64,000 nt of DNA from Nitratireductor sp. XY-223. GTDB lineage: Bacteria > Pseudomonadota > Alphaproteobacteria > Rhizobiales > Rhizobiaceae. Every line of letters starts with the position of its first letter. Positions within the stretch are counted from its first letter, which is position 1. This document shows, piece by piece, positions 9,206 to 18,530 of the stretch. The position numbers and the translations under genes are program-made. Below the pieces are notes generated by a model. It saw only the letters and a program-made list of their open reading frames with translations, was not told the DNA's origin and did not search any database. The DNA is taken from assembly GCF_004959855.1 (NCBI RefSeq), contig NZ_SPNT01000002.1:62001-126000 (forward strand). Direction: 5' to 3'.

Positions 9206-10015
9206 TCAGAGACTGAACTCCTCGCCCAGATACAGCCGGCGCACGTCGGCGTTCTCGATGATGTCCTTCGGCCGCCCGTGGGTGAGAACCTTGCCGGTGT
9301 GGATAATATAGGCGCGATCGATGAGCTTGAGGGTTTCGCGGACGTTGTGATCGGTGATCAGGACGCCGATGCCGCGCTGGGTCAAATGGCGCACCAGCGC
9401 CTGAATATCGGCGACGGCGATCGGGTCGACGCCGGCAAACGGCTCGTCAAGCAGCATGAATGTGGGATCGGATGCGAGCGCGCGGGCGATCTCGAGCCGC
9501 CGGCGTTCGCCGCCCGACAGCGATATCGATGGCGCCTTGCGCAGATGCCCGATGCCGAATTCGTTCAGCAGTTCGTCGAGTTTCTTCTCCCGCTCGTCCT
9601 TCTTCGGCTCGACGACCTCCAGCACGGCCCGGATATTGGCTTCAACGCTCAGGCCGCGAAAGATCGACGCCTCCTGCGGCAGATAACCGACGCCGAGACG
9701 GGCGCGGCGGTACATCGGCATATGGGTCACGTCGTTGCCGTCGATGCGGATCGTTCCCTCGTCGACCGGCACCAGGCCCGTGATCATGTAGAAACAGGTG
9801 GTCTTGCCCGCGCCGTTCGGCCCGAGAAGCCCCACCGCCTCGCCGCGGCGAACGCCCAGGGACACGCCGTTGACAACGCGTCGTGACTTGTAGGTCTTGG
9901 TCAGATTGCGGGCGATCAGCGTGCCTTCAAAGCGGTCGTCATCGACCGCCGCCTGCCGGCTTTGTTTCGCCACACCGGCCTTGGCGTCCGCATCGTCGGT
10001 CTTGCCTCTGAACAT
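9206..10015 (-). CDS. lptB: LPS export ABC transporter ATP-binding protein LptB
   Basis: 269 aa ATPase of the LptBFGC complex that pulls lipopolysaccharide out of the inner membrane. Walker A LLGPNGAGKT, signature LSGGERRRLEIARAL, Walker B FMLLDEPFAGVDPI, and the switch His in LITDHNVRETL are all present. A 40-residue hydrophilic extension precedes the ATPase domain, as in many rhizobial LptB proteins. The start at 10015 (MFRGKTDD) is preferred over an open extension to 10102. It follows lptA and lptC on the same strand. Confidence 0.95.
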   Translation of the reverse strand: MFRGKTDDADAKAGVAKQSRQAAVDDDRFEGTLIARNLTKTYKSRRVVNGVSLGVRRGEAVGLLGPNGAGKTTCFYMITGLVPVDEGTIRIDGNDVTHMPMYRRARLGVGYLPQEASIFRGLSVEANIRAVLEVVEPKKDEREKKLDELLNEFGIGHLRKAPSISLSGGERRRLEIARALASDPTFMLLDEPFAGVDPIAVADIQALVRHLTQRGIGVLITDHNVRETLKLIDRAYIIHTGKVLTHGRPKDIIENADVRRLYLGEEFSL

Positions 10016-10163
10016 CGCCGAAATATTAGCCAATAGCTGTTGCCCTAGAAGAAGGAACGTGGGGAATGGTGCCGTGAAGCGCAATCCCCAACGGCAATCC
10101 ATTTACCATCGGATTTCCAGGCTGAAAACCTCGCCGATGTCGTTCGCGCGAGGGCCGCGCGCC

Positions 10164-10733
10164 TCATTGGCCCCGCTGTCTCGATTTCGGGTCCAGCTGG
10201 ATCCGCACGCGATTTCCGCAGCTTTCCAGTTTCGCCTCGCCGGATTTCATGAAAACCGTCAGCTTGCATCCGACGAACACGTTGTTGCCCTCCGACAGAA
10301 TGACGCGATCGCCGGTCAGTTCGACGACCTCGGTCTTCATGTTGAAGGTGCCGCGATCGGCCGTGGCCTCCTGGTTCTCGGACCGGATGTAGATCTTGCC
10401 GCCGACATCGATGCGGTCGATGCGGGACGTTCCCGTCGTCGGGGAGCCGCCGTCCTTTGCGTAGTAGACCGTCATGTGGCCGGACTGCATCATGGTCTGA
10501 CCCTGCACCACCTTGACGTTCCCGGTGAATGTGGCCGTGCCCTTCTCGTCCTGGACCTTCAGTTGGTCGCTTTCGATCTGGATCGGCTGATCGCCCGACA
10601 GGGCCAGCCCCTCAAGACGGCTGCCTGCCGCGTCCTGCGCCGGAACGGCGGAGACGGCCGCGGCGGCCAATACACCGGCGAGGAACATGCTGAGCAATCC
10701 GGATCGGATCGTTGGACACATCGGCGATACCAT
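10164..10733 (-). CDS. lptA: LPS transport periplasmic protein LptA
   Basis: About 189 aa. A hydrophobic signal segment (SMFLAGVLAAAAVSAVPAQ) precedes an OstA/LptA-type beta-jellyroll with repeats such as IQIESDQLKVQDEKGTATFTG and VYYAKDGG. LptA polymerises into the periplasmic bridge that carries LPS to the outer membrane. The start is uncertain: ATGs at 10733 and 10721 and a TTG at 10739 are all in frame and none has a clear ribosome binding site. It lies 15 bp after lptC. Confidence 0.88.
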   Translation of the reverse strand: MVSPMCPTIRSGLLSMFLAGVLAAAAVSAVPAQDAAGSRLEGLALSGDQPIQIESDQLKVQDEKGTATFTGNVKVVQGQTMMQSGHMTVYYAKDGGSPTTGTSRIDRIDVGGKIYIRSENQEATADRGTFNMKTEVVELTGDRVILSEGNNVFVGCKLTVFMKSGEAKLESCGNRVRIQLDPKSRQRGQ

Positions 10734-10748
10734 CGTCAATAGCGCGAA

Positions 10749-11417
10749 TCAGCCGCCGCTTGCATCGGCGGCGGACTGGACGGCACCAGGTTTGATCGTC
10801 ATTTGAACACCATTGTCAAAGATGATCGTCGCTCCCTTATCGGTCATTGTCAGCGACTGCGCAACGAGCGACGCCCCTTCCGTCTCGATCTTGACCTGTT
10901 TGTCCGACTTCAGGCTGTCTGCCCGGATATCGATGTTGGCCGAGTTGAGTTCCGCCGTCACGCCCGATTCGGTGGTCACCGAAAAAGGCTGATCGAAGGT
11001 CAGCATTTCCTCGTCGCGATTGTAGATGCCGCTCAGGGCACTGAGCACGGCGGTTTCCGATTCGCCGAACGGAAAGTCGGCGACTATATCCTCGAGCCGG
11101 ATGACCGACGGCGCGGAAACGTCCTGCACCGCACGGCTGGCGGCTACCGAATAGCTCTGGTTCTCGCCGACCTGGCCGGTCATGACCGGATTGCTCATGA
11201 TGATCTTGCCGCCGGAGAATGCGGCCTTGTCGATGGTGGCGCCTTCCGGCAGGGCGCGCGAAATCATGGTCGAACCGACAAATGCCACGACCGCAAGAAG
11301 CGTCGCGGCGGGAAACGCCACTTTCAGCATCTTGACGCGGCGCGAATGCCGGATCGCTGCAGCATAGTCGCTCGCGGCCCGATCACGCCGATCCGGTTTT
11401 GCCTTCACATTGCCCAT
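10749..11417 (-). CDS. lptC: LPS export system protein LptC
   Basis: 222 aa from the ATG at 11417 (MGNVKAKPDRRDRAA). One N-terminal membrane helix (MLKVAFPAATLLAVVAFVG, about residues 29-47) anchors a periplasmic domain with LptC-type beta repeats (ADFPFGESETAVLSALSGIY, LNSANIDIRADSL). LptC passes LPS from LptBFG to LptA. An open extension to a TTG at 11453 is less likely. Head of the minus-strand lptC-lptA-lptB-rpoN-hpf-ptsN series and divergent from sppA. Confidence 0.88.
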   Translation of the reverse strand: MGNVKAKPDRRDRAASDYAAAIRHSRRVKMLKVAFPAATLLAVVAFVGSTMISRALPEGATIDKAAFSGGKIIMSNPVMTGQVGENQSYSVAASRAVQDVSAPSVIRLEDIVADFPFGESETAVLSALSGIYNRDEEMLTFDQPFSVTTESGVTAELNSANIDIRADSLKSDKQVKIETEGASLVAQSLTMTDKGATIIFDNGVQMTIKPGAVQSAADASGG

Positions 11418-11663
11418 AAAAGCCCGTAGTCCCCCGGCCGGATTCCCGACCAACGCTCACACAACATTGCCCAAATCAGCGTCGGACAAAACTTACCACA
11501 TGGTTCTGTGCGCTTATAGACCCAATGTGGTCTTAATGTGCAGCCGAAACGTTAAAATTACGATTTTTTTCAAACTGCAAATTGTTGTTACGCCGATTAG
11601 CATCAATCTGCTATTTCATTGGTCCAATATCAAGATGTGCCTGCACGAAAAAACGGAATAGAC

Positions 11664-12632
11664 ATGGATCAAAGTGGGATCGCCGACCGCCGCCGCCTGA
11701 GGCGCAAACTGACTTTCTGGCGCATCGTCGCCTTCGCCGTCGTGATCGCCGGCGTTGTCTGGCTGGTCATGAGCGCCGGCCCGTCCGACCCGATCGGCGG
11801 CAAATCGACGGCGCATGTGGCCCGGGTGACGATCTCGGGCGTGATCACCGACAACGCGGAACTGATCGAGCGGCTGGACACCATTCGCCAGAGCGACCGG
11901 GCAAAGGCGCTGATCGTGCGGCTGCAGTCCCCCGGCGGAACGTCCTATGGCGGCGAAACGCTCTACAAGGCGGTCCGCGCCGTCGCAGCCGAAAAGCCGG
12001 TGGTCGCGGAGATCCGCACATTGGCGGCTTCGGCGGCGTACATGATCGCCTGCGGCAGCGACTACATCATCGCCGGCGATACCTCGATCGTCGGCTCGAT
12101 CGGCGTCATCTTCCAATATGCCCAGGTCGCGGATCTGCTGGAAAAGGTGGGGGTCTCGGTGCAGGAGATCAAATCGGCGCCGCTGAAGGCGGAGCCGTCG
12201 CCATTCCACCAGGCCAGCCCGCAGGCCAGAGCGATGATCCGTTCCATGGTCAACGATTCCTACGACTGGTTCGTGGACATCGTGGCCGAGTGCCGGGGAC
12301 TGTCGCGGACCGACACACTCGAACTCGCGGACGGCAGTATTTTCACAGGCAGGCAGGCGGCCGACAACGGCCTTGTCGATATCATCGGCGGCGACACCGA
12401 AATTCGCGACTATCTGAGCGGCAAGGGCGTGCCGGAATCACTGAAGATCGTCGATTGGGAAAGGCGTAAATCGCGCGGCGAACTCCTGTTCGGCAACGCC
12501 GTCATCCGACTGCTCACCGCGTGGCAGGGCGACGCCATTCCGTTTGCCGATCAGTTTCAGCAACTCATTGATCGCAAGTTGTTCCTTGACGGCCTTGTTT
12601 CCGTTTGGCAATTTGGCCCGGCAGAAGATTAG
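11664..12632 (+). CDS. sppA: Signal peptide peptidase SppA-type serine protease (S49)
   Basis: 322 aa, the short S49 form. One N-terminal membrane helix (about residues 17-37, [19 protein letters not shown]) holds it in the inner membrane facing the periplasm. The nucleophile Ser lies in [18 protein letters not shown], and the general-base Lys in [16 protein letters not shown]. It degrades cleaved signal peptides and perhaps membrane proteins. Start at 11664 ([11 protein letters not shown]). ihfB follows after 20 bp. Confidence 0.92.
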   Translation: MDQSGIADRRRLRRKLTFWRIVAFAVVIAGVVWLVMSAGPSDPIGGKSTAHVARVTISGVITDNAELIERLDTIRQSDRAKALIVRLQSPGGTSYGGETLYKAVRAVAAEKPVVAEIRTLAASAAYMIACGSDYIIAGDTSIVGSIGVIFQYAQVADLLEKVGVSVQEIKSAPLKAEPSPFHQASPQARAMIRSMVNDSYDWFVDIVAECRGLSRTDTLELADGSIFTGRQAADNGLVDIIGGDTEIRDYLSGKGVPESLKIVDWERRKSRGELLFGNAVIRLLTAWQGDAIPFADQFQQLIDRKLFLDGLVSVWQFGPAED

Positions 12633-12652
12633 CACGGATGAGGGGAACAGCC

Positions 12653-12937
12653 GTGATCAAGTCGGAGTTAGTGCATATAATTGCCGCCCGCAATCCGCAT
12701 CTCTACCATCGCGACGTGGAGAATATCGTCAATGCGATCCTTGACGAGATCACCGACGCGCTGGCGGACGGAAACCGGGTGGAACTGCGAGGATTCGGCG
12801 CCTTTTCCGTCAAGAACCGCCCTTCGCGCTCGGGCCGCAACCCGCGCACCGGAGAAGCGGTCTTCGTCGAGGAAAAGTGGGTGCCGTTCTTCAAGACCGG
12901 CAAGGAGCTGCGCGAAAGGCTCAATCCCGACAACTGA
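12653..12937 (+). CDS. ihfB: Integration host factor subunit beta
   Basis: 94 aa HU/IHF-family DNA-bending protein. The family start (I-K-S-E-L-V, then [19 protein letters not shown]) begins at a GTG at 12653; AGGGG lies about 10 bases upstream. In-frame ATGs further upstream would add residues without family similarity and overlap sppA. The DNA-intercalating arm is [20 protein letters not shown]. It pairs with an IHF alpha encoded elsewhere and assists sigma-54 promoters among others. Confidence 0.95.
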   Translation: MIKSELVHIIAARNPHLYHRDVENIVNAILDEITDALADGNRVELRGFGAFSVKNRPSRSGRNPRTGEAVFVEEKWVPFFKTGKELRERLNPDN

Positions 12938-13078
12938 TCGATGGCCCGCTCTGGCGCACCGCCGATTGCGGTGTTATTCGTGCCCGCACCCGGTCGCGGT
13001 CCGATCATTGACATCGGCTGCATCCAGTCCCAAATCCGTACCGGCTGACCAGACACGCTCTAGACAGGTTCGCACGCC

Positions 13079-13420
13079 ATGGCCAGAAAACTGATCAACA
13101 TCGTCATTCTCGTACCGGTCGCGATTATTCTGATCGTGCTGTCGGTCGCCAATCGGGGAGCCGTCACGCTGGCGCTCAATCCGTTCGATCCCGGCGACAC
13201 GGTGCTTTCGGTCAACGCGCCGTTCTTCGTGTTCCTGTTCCTTGCCCTGATGATCGGCATGGTCATCGGCTCGGCTGCGACCTGGTTCAAGCAGGGCAAG
13301 TACCGCAAGAAAGCCCGGCAGGAGGCCAAGGAGGCCGTGCGCTGGCACACCGAGGCCGACCGCCAGCGGGAACGGGCCGAGGCCGTTTCCGGCAGCGGCA
13401 ATTCGCTCACCTCCGCCTGA
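13079..13420 (+). CDS. lapA: LapA-domain (DUF1049) inner-membrane protein
   Basis: 113 aa. Two membrane helices (about residues 6-24 IVILVPVAIILIVLSVANRG, and 43-65 FFVFLFLALMIGMVIGSAATW) precede a basic, coiled cytoplasmic tail rich in Lys, Glu and Arg. This is the lipopolysaccharide assembly protein A layout; in E. coli LapA partners LapB in control of LPS synthesis. No LapB gene is adjacent. It follows ihfB by 141 bp. Confidence 0.85.
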   Translation: MARKLINIVILVPVAIILIVLSVANRGAVTLALNPFDPGDTVLSVNAPFFVFLFLALMIGMVIGSAATWFKQGKYRKKARQEAKEAVRWHTEADRQRERAEAVSGSGNSLTSA

Positions 13421-13440
13421 CACGAGCAAGGACTGCCATC

Positions 13441-14409
13441 TTGAAGATCGTCTCCGCGCAAGAGGTCGACAGTCTGCTGGACTTCCCGGCGCTGATCGAG
13501 GCCCTGCGCGATGCCTTCACCGGCGGGGTGCACGCGCCCGTGCGCCATCACCACACAATCGAGCGCAGGCAGGGCAGCGACAGCACCATGCTGCTCATGC
13601 CCGCATGGAGCGACTTTGCCTCCGGCCACATAGAGGGCAACGGTTATACCGGCGTGAAAATCGTCTCCGTCAGTCCGGACAACAACGCCGTCGGACTGCC
13701 CGCGGTGATGGGCGTCTACCTGCTCTCCGACGGCACGACCTGCGAGCCGCTGGCGCTGATCGACGGGCAGAAGCTGACCCTGTGGCGAACCGCGGCCGCC
13801 TCGGCGCTGGCCGCCGGTTACCTGGCACCGGAGAAGGCCGAAAAACTGGTGATGATCGGGGCGGGAAAACTGGCGCCCTATCTCATCCGCGCCCACGCCT
13901 CGGTGCGGCCGATCGGGACGGTCGTCCTGTGGAACCGCAATCGTGATAACGCGGAGCGGCTGGCGCAGGAGCTCTCCGGCGAGGCATTCGACGTCTCGGT
14001 GACGGACGACCGGGCCGCTGCAATCGCGGATGCCGATATCGTCTCGGCGGCAACGATCACTGCCGAGCCGCTGATCGAGGGCGCCTGGCTTTCACCCGGC
14101 ACGCATGTCGATCTGGTCGGGGCATACACGCCGGCGCTGCGTGAGAGCGACGACGAGGCGGTGCGGCGCGCCACACTTTTCGCCGATACGTTCGGCGGCG
14201 CCTTGAAGGAAGGCGGCGATCTCGTCCAGCCGCTGGAATCGGGCCTGATCACCCGCGATGACGTGGTGGCGGAACTGGCGAGCCTTTGCCGGGACGAACA
14301 CCCCGGCCGGACCGCCGCCGACGAAATCACCCTGTTCAAGTCGACCGGGGCGTCGCTGGAGGATTTTGCCGCCGGCTGCCTGGTGTGGCAAAGGTGCCAG
14401 AGCGGCTAA
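13441..14409 (+). CDS. Ornithine cyclodeaminase / mu-crystallin family protein
   Basis: 322 aa NAD(P)-binding protein. The OCD/mu-crystallin layout is visible: substrate domain (VDSLLDFPALIEALRDAF, TGVKIVSVSPDNN), a Rossmann segment VMIGAGKLAPYLIRAH near residue 140, and the later block LVGAYTPALRESDDEAV. The family includes ornithine cyclodeaminase, alanine dehydrogenase and ketimine reductases; the substrate cannot be told here. The start is a TTG at 13441 with AAGGA about 9 bases before it; no ATG fits the conserved N-terminus. The stop overlaps the converging coxG-like gene by 4 bp. Confidence 0.85.
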   Translation: MKIVSAQEVDSLLDFPALIEALRDAFTGGVHAPVRHHHTIERRQGSDSTMLLMPAWSDFASGHIEGNGYTGVKIVSVSPDNNAVGLPAVMGVYLLSDGTTCEPLALIDGQKLTLWRTAAASALAAGYLAPEKAEKLVMIGAGKLAPYLIRAHASVRPIGTVVLWNRNRDNAERLAQELSGEAFDVSVTDDRAAAIADADIVSAATITAEPLIEGAWLSPGTHVDLVGAYTPALRESDDEAVRRATLFADTFGGALKEGGDLVQPLESGLITRDDVVAELASLCRDEHPGRTAADEITLFKSTGASLEDFAAGCLVWQRCQSG

Positions 14410-14855
14410 GCCCCCTCGCCCCCGACGATCTGCCCGAAGCTTTCGAAAAACTGGCCGGCGAGTTTCTTCGATGTCGAATCGATCAGTCGCGACCCGAGCT
14501 GGGCAAGCTTGCCGCCGACCTGTGCCTTGACGTCGTAGGTCAGCACCGTTTCGGCGCCGTCCTCGCGCAGCGCCACATCGGCCCCGCCCTTGGCGAACCC
14601 GGCGATCCCGCCCTTGCCTTCGCCGGTGATGGTGTAGCTTTCCGGCGCCTTGATGTTCTCCAGCGTCACGGCGCCTTTGAAGTTGGCCGAAACCGGCCCG
14701 ATCTTCAGCTTCACCGACGCCGTCATTTCGTTGTCGCCGGTCATTTCCAGCGACTGGCATCCGGGAATGCACTGCTTGAGGATTTCCGGATCGTTGAGCG
14801 CCGCCCAAACCGCGTCCCGTGAAGCCGCGATCCGTTCTTCGCCTTGCATTTCCAT
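14406..14855 (-). CDS. CoxG-like SRPBCC protein (CO dehydrogenase subunit G family)
   Basis: 149 aa. MEMQGEERIAASRDAVWAAL, then LKQCIPGCQSLEMTGDNE, is the signature of the CoxG/SRPBCC ligand-binding fold. Members accompany molybdenum-containing CO dehydrogenase-like enzymes in maturation or membrane attachment. No such hydroxylase genes are present here, so the partner is unknown. A clear ribosome binding site (GGAGGAAAGGAC) precedes the ATG. Confidence 0.85.
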   Translation of the reverse strand: MEMQGEERIAASRDAVWAALNDPEILKQCIPGCQSLEMTGDNEMTASVKLKIGPVSANFKGAVTLENIKAPESYTITGEGKGGIAGFAKGGADVALREDGAETVLTYDVKAQVGGKLAQLGSRLIDSTSKKLAGQFFESFGQIVGGEGA

Positions 14856-15001
14856 TTTTTGTCCTTTCCTCCCGGAAGCCGGGGCTGAAACAAACTGCCA
14901 CGCTTAAACTATGCGTCACAAAACGCCTTTGCCAAGGGGTGTTCAAGTGCTATTTGCAATCATTGGCAGGCTTGTGCACCGAATAGAGGCGGACGGGTTT
15001 C

Positions 15002-16084
15002 TTGAAGGAAAAACAACGCGGAAACACGCGGCAGCGACGCCGACCGGATGGAAAATCCGATCGGCCGGGCGGACGGCCGCCGGCCCGGCGCGCAGGCGAG
15101 CGTGCCGGCCGTCCCGCAAAAACCAACCCCTGGGACAGCGGGCCGCCGGCCGCATCGCCGCCGGAGCGCCCGCAGCGCAAGGGCGAAAGGCCCGCCGAGA
15201 AAGCCCCGGTCATACTGGAAACCCCCGCCACGGACGGCTATAGCCTGATCGACAGCGGCCACGGCGCCAAGCTTGAGCAATACGGGCCCTACCGGATCAT
15301 CCGGCCTGAATCGCAGGCCTTGTGGCCACGGGCGCTGCAAAAGGAGACGTGGCAGTCGGCCGACGCGATCTTCACCGGCGATACCGACGAGGACGGCATG
15401 GGGCGCTGGCGTTTTCCGGCGGCCCCGCTGGGCGAGACATGGCCGATGCGGCTGATGGACATCGATTTCCACGGGCGCTTCACCTCGTTCAGGCATGTCG
15501 GGGTGTTCCCGGAGCAAATCGCCCACTGGCGCTGGATGCGCGACACCATCGCCGCCGCCGGCCGGCCGATGAAGGTTCTCAACCTCTTCGGCTATACCGG
15601 CGTCGCCTCGCTGATTGCGGCCGCCGCCGGCGCCGAGGTCACCCATGTCGACGCATCGAAGAAGGCTATCGGCTGGGCGCGCGAGAGCCAGGCGCTGGCC
15701 GGGCTGGAGGACAAGCCTGTCCGCTGGATCTGCGACGACGCGATGAAGTTCATCGCCCGCGAGGAACGGCGCGGCAAGGGCTACGACATCATTCTGACCG
15801 ATCCGCCGAAATTCGGCCGCGGCCCGAATGGCGAGGTCTGGCAGCTCTTCGAACACCTGCCTGCCATGCTCGACATCTGCCGCTCGATCCTCAGCGACCG
15901 CCCGGCCGCACTCGTGCTGACCGCCTATTCGATCCGCGCCTCGTTCTATTCGATCCACGAGCTGATGCGCGAGACCATGCGCGGCGCCGGCGGCACCGTC
16001 GAATCGGGCGAACTGATCCTGCGCGAGCAATCGGCCGGTCGTGCGCTGTCGACTTCCCTGTTCAGCCGCTGGGTGGCCTCATGA
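15002..16084 (+). CDS. Class I SAM-dependent rRNA methyltransferase (RlmI-like)
   Basis: 360 aa. The catalytic part (about residue 185 on) has the SAM-binding motif LNLFGYTGVASLIAAAAGA, then VTHVDASKKAIGWAR and the catalytic DPPKFGRGP, as in RlmI-type 23S rRNA cytosine methyltransferases. The first 75 residues are low-complexity, rich in Arg, Pro and Gly, and contain no Met. The only usable start after the upstream in-frame stop is the TTG at 15002, with GAGG upstream. The stop overlaps the next RNA methyltransferase as ATGA. The exact modified base is inferred. Confidence 0.85.
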   Translation: MKEKQRGNTRQRRRPDGKSDRPGGRPPARRAGERAGRPAKTNPWDSGPPAASPPERPQRKGERPAEKAPVILETPATDGYSLIDSGHGAKLEQYGPYRIIRPESQALWPRALQKETWQSADAIFTGDTDEDGMGRWRFPAAPLGETWPMRLMDIDFHGRFTSFRHVGVFPEQIAHWRWMRDTIAAAGRPMKVLNLFGYTGVASLIAAAAGAEVTHVDASKKAIGWARESQALAGLEDKPVRWICDDAMKFIAREERRGKGYDIILTDPPKFGRGPNGEVWQLFEHLPAMLDICRSILSDRPAALVLTAYSIRASFYSIHELMRETMRGAGGTVESGELILREQSAGRALSTSLFSRWVAS

Positions 16085-16917
16085 CGCAAAGCACGATCGG
16101 CCGCGTCGGACAGGTCAAGGAAATCACCAGCCTCAGCAACCCGGTGATCAAGGACATCCGGGCGCTTGGCCAGAAGAAGAACCGCGACCGGTCCTCAAGC
16201 TTCATGGCCGAGGGACTGAAGCTGATTATCGACGCGCTCGACCAGGGCTGGCGGATCCAGACGCTCGTCTACGCCAAGGACGCCAAGGGCAGCGCCAACG
16301 TGGACAGCGTCGCGGCTCGCACGGTCGCGGCCGGCGGGCTGGTTCTTGAAGTGCCGCAAAAGGTGCTGGGCGCCATCACCCGCCGCGACAATCCGCAAAT
16401 GGTCTGCGGCGTGTTCGAACAGCGCTATGCGGCGCTGAAGGACCTGCATCCGAAAGCGGGCGAGACCTATGTGGCGCTGGACCGGGTCCGCGATCCCGGA
16501 AACCTTGGAACGATCATCCGCACGGCCGACGCGGCGGGCGCCAGCGGCGTGATCCTGATCGGCGACTCCACGGACCCTTTTTCGCTGGAGACGATCCGCG
16601 CGACCATGGGCTCGATCTTCGCCGTGCCGGTGGCGCGATCGGACATCGCGGGTTTCCTGAAGTGGCGCGACGGCAAGGACGCGCTGCTCGTCGGCACGCA
16701 TCTGGAGGGAGCGGTCGACTATCGGATGATTGACTATACGGCGTCGCCGGCCATTCTGCTGATGGGTAACGAGCAGGCCGGCCTGCCGCCGGCGCTGGCT
16801 GAACGCTGCGACCGGCTGGCGCGCATCCCGCAAAGCGGCCGCGCCGATTCGCTGAACCTTGCGGTGGCCACGGCTGTTATGCTGTTTGAAGCCCGCCGAC
16901 ACCTGCTGGAGGTCTGA
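16081..16917 (+). CDS. TrmH/SpoU-family RNA 2'-O-methyltransferase
   Basis: 278 aa. The N-terminal substrate-binding part (SLSNPVIKDIRALGQKKNR, residues about 15-33) is followed by the SPOUT knot: LDRVRDPGNLGTIIRTADAA, ILIGDSTDPFSLETIRATMG and ILLMGNEQAGLPPALAERCD. The C-terminal SDSLNLAVATAVM-type motif (here RADSLNLAVATAVMLFEARR) completes the SAM site. It methylates a ribose in rRNA or tRNA; which one is not clear. The start is set by the ATGA overlap with the preceding gene, and lspA begins 2 bp after the stop. Confidence 0.92.
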   Translation: MTQSTIGRVGQVKEITSLSNPVIKDIRALGQKKNRDRSSSFMAEGLKLIIDALDQGWRIQTLVYAKDAKGSANVDSVAARTVAAGGLVLEVPQKVLGAITRRDNPQMVCGVFEQRYAALKDLHPKAGETYVALDRVRDPGNLGTIIRTADAAGASGVILIGDSTDPFSLETIRATMGSIFAVPVARSDIAGFLKWRDGKDALLVGTHLEGAVDYRMIDYTASPAILLMGNEQAGLPPALAERCDRLARIPQSGRADSLNLAVATAVMLFEARRHLLEV

Positions 16918-16919
16918 AC

Positions 16920-17435
16920 ATGAAAGCCGTACGGTCGCTCTTTTCACGCCCCCGCTTCGCTATGGGGCTCGTCGCCGTGCTGGTGGCGGTCGACCAGACC
17001 GCCAAATGGGCGGTGGAGAAGTACCTGCCCCTCCAGGAGATGGTGGACGTGCTGCCGGTGCTGGCGCTGTACCACACGCAAAATCCGGGCATCGCCTTTT
17101 CCATGCTCTCCTTCGTGGGCGAGAAATGGCTTATCGCCCTGATGCTGCTGGTGATCGCCTTCGTCGCCGTGCTGTGGGCGAAGAGCAGTCCGGGGCGGTG
17201 GATGAGCCAGACGGGTTTCGCGTTCATCGTCGCCGGCGCTATCGGCAATCTAATTGACCGGTCGGTTAACGGCTATGTCATTGATTACATTCTGGTACAT
17301 ACCGAAACCTGGTACTTCGCGGTGTTCAACCTGGCGGATGCTTTCATCACCGTCGGCGCGGCGGCGATCATCATCGACGAGCTGTTCGGAAAATGGATCT
17401 ACAAAAGCGATCCCGCGAAAACGGAAAAATCTTGA
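16920..17435 (+). CDS. lspA: Lipoprotein signal peptidase (signal peptidase II)
   Basis: 171 aa, four membrane helices. The two catalytic aspartates are in GAIGNLIDRSVNGYVIDYI and FNLADAFITVG. It also has VDQTAKWAV and LYHTQNPGIAFSML, typical of the family. LspA removes signal peptides from diacylglyceryl-modified prolipoproteins in the inner membrane. It begins 2 bp after the TrmH-type gene, so the two are likely co-transcribed. Confidence 0.96.
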   Translation: MKAVRSLFSRPRFAMGLVAVLVAVDQTAKWAVEKYLPLQEMVDVLPVLALYHTQNPGIAFSMLSFVGEKWLIALMLLVIAFVAVLWAKSSPGRWMSQTGFAFIVAGAIGNLIDRSVNGYVIDYILVHTETWYFAVFNLADAFITVGAAAIIIDELFGKWIYKSDPAKTEKS

Positions 17436-17473
17436 AACCAGGCGGCGAACCGCCAGCGACCGGAGGAACAGAC

Positions 17474-18469
17474 ATGCAGGAACCGTTCAAGGCCATCCTA
17501 ATCACGCGCGATGAAAACAAGGTTCAGAGCGTCGAAACGCGCGAAATCGGCCTTGGCGACCTGATGGATGGCGATGTCGTCGTCGAGGTCGAGGCGACGA
17601 CGGTCAACTACAAGGACGGGCTTGCGATCACCGGAAAGGCGCCGGTGGTGCGGCAGTGGCCGATGGTGCCCGGCATCGACTGCGCCGGAACCGTCGTTCA
17701 GTCGGACCACGACGGCTACAAGGAGGGCGACCAGGTCATCCTCAACGGCTGGGGCGTCGGCGAGACCCATACGGGCGCCTATGCGCGCTACGTACGGCTC
17801 AATGGCGACTGGCTGATTTCCCGGCCGTCCGGCATGAGCGCGCTCGACGCCATGGCCGTCGGCACGGCCGGATATACGTCGATGCTGTGCGTCATGGCGC
17901 TGGAACGCTACGGGATCATGCCCGATTCCGGGCCGGTCGTCGTGACCGGCGCCAATGGCGGTGTCGGAACGGTGGCCATTTCGATCCTCTCGAAGCTCGG
18001 ATACGAGATCATTGCCTCGACGGGCCGGCCGGACGAGGCGGATTTCCTCAGGTCTCTCGGCGCCACCGAGATCATCGACCGTTCGGAACTGTCCGAGCCG
18101 GGACGCCCGCTGGGCAAGGAACGCTGGGCGGGCGGCATCGATTCCGTCGGCAGCAACACGCTCGCCAATGTGTTGTCGATGACCCGCTACGGCGGGGCTG
18201 TGGCAGCCTGCGGCCTTGCCCAGGGCATGGACCTGCCGGCGACGGTCATGCCGTTTATCCTGCGCGGGGTGGCGCTTCTGGGCGTCGATTCCGTCATGGC
18301 TCCGAAACAACGGCGCGAGGAGGCCTGGCGCCGGCTGACCCAGGACCTCGACATCGGCAAGCTTCACGCTCTATCGAAAACCATCGGGTTTGATGATATC
18401 ATCGACACCGCGACGGCGCTGATCGACGGCAAGATCAGGGGCCGGGTCGTTGTTGACATGAAAAAGTGA
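17474..18469 (+). CDS. MDR/zinc-free quinone oxidoreductase family protein (AcuI/YhdH-like)
   Basis: 331 aa from the ATG at 17474, preceded by GGAGG. Medium-chain reductase without zinc-binding cysteines. Signatures are TTVNYKDGLAITGKAPVVRQ, PGIDCAGTVV, the nucleotide-binding VVTGANGGVGTVAISILSKL near residue 160, and SVMAPKQRREEAWRRL near the C-terminus. This is close to AcuI/YhdH, which reduces acryloyl-CoA with NADPH. Substrate assignment is by resemblance only. Confidence 0.85.
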   Translation: MQEPFKAILITRDENKVQSVETREIGLGDLMDGDVVVEVEATTVNYKDGLAITGKAPVVRQWPMVPGIDCAGTVVQSDHDGYKEGDQVILNGWGVGETHTGAYARYVRLNGDWLISRPSGMSALDAMAVGTAGYTSMLCVMALERYGIMPDSGPVVVTGANGGVGTVAISILSKLGYEIIASTGRPDEADFLRSLGATEIIDRSELSEPGRPLGKERWAGGIDSVGSNTLANVLSMTRYGGAVAACGLAQGMDLPATVMPFILRGVALLGVDSVMAPKQRREEAWRRLTQDLDIGKLHALSKTIGFDDIIDTATALIDGKIRGRVVVDMKK

Positions 18470-18530
18470 TTGCTGCACGAGGGTGAACTATACGGGCGCG
18501 GACAACTCTACGTCGCAGGACGGTGACGCG

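Noticed and set aside
14406-14855. Evidence for a CO dehydrogenase locus
   Set aside because: Only a CoxG-like gene is present; no large, medium or small molybdenum hydroxylase subunit is in the window.
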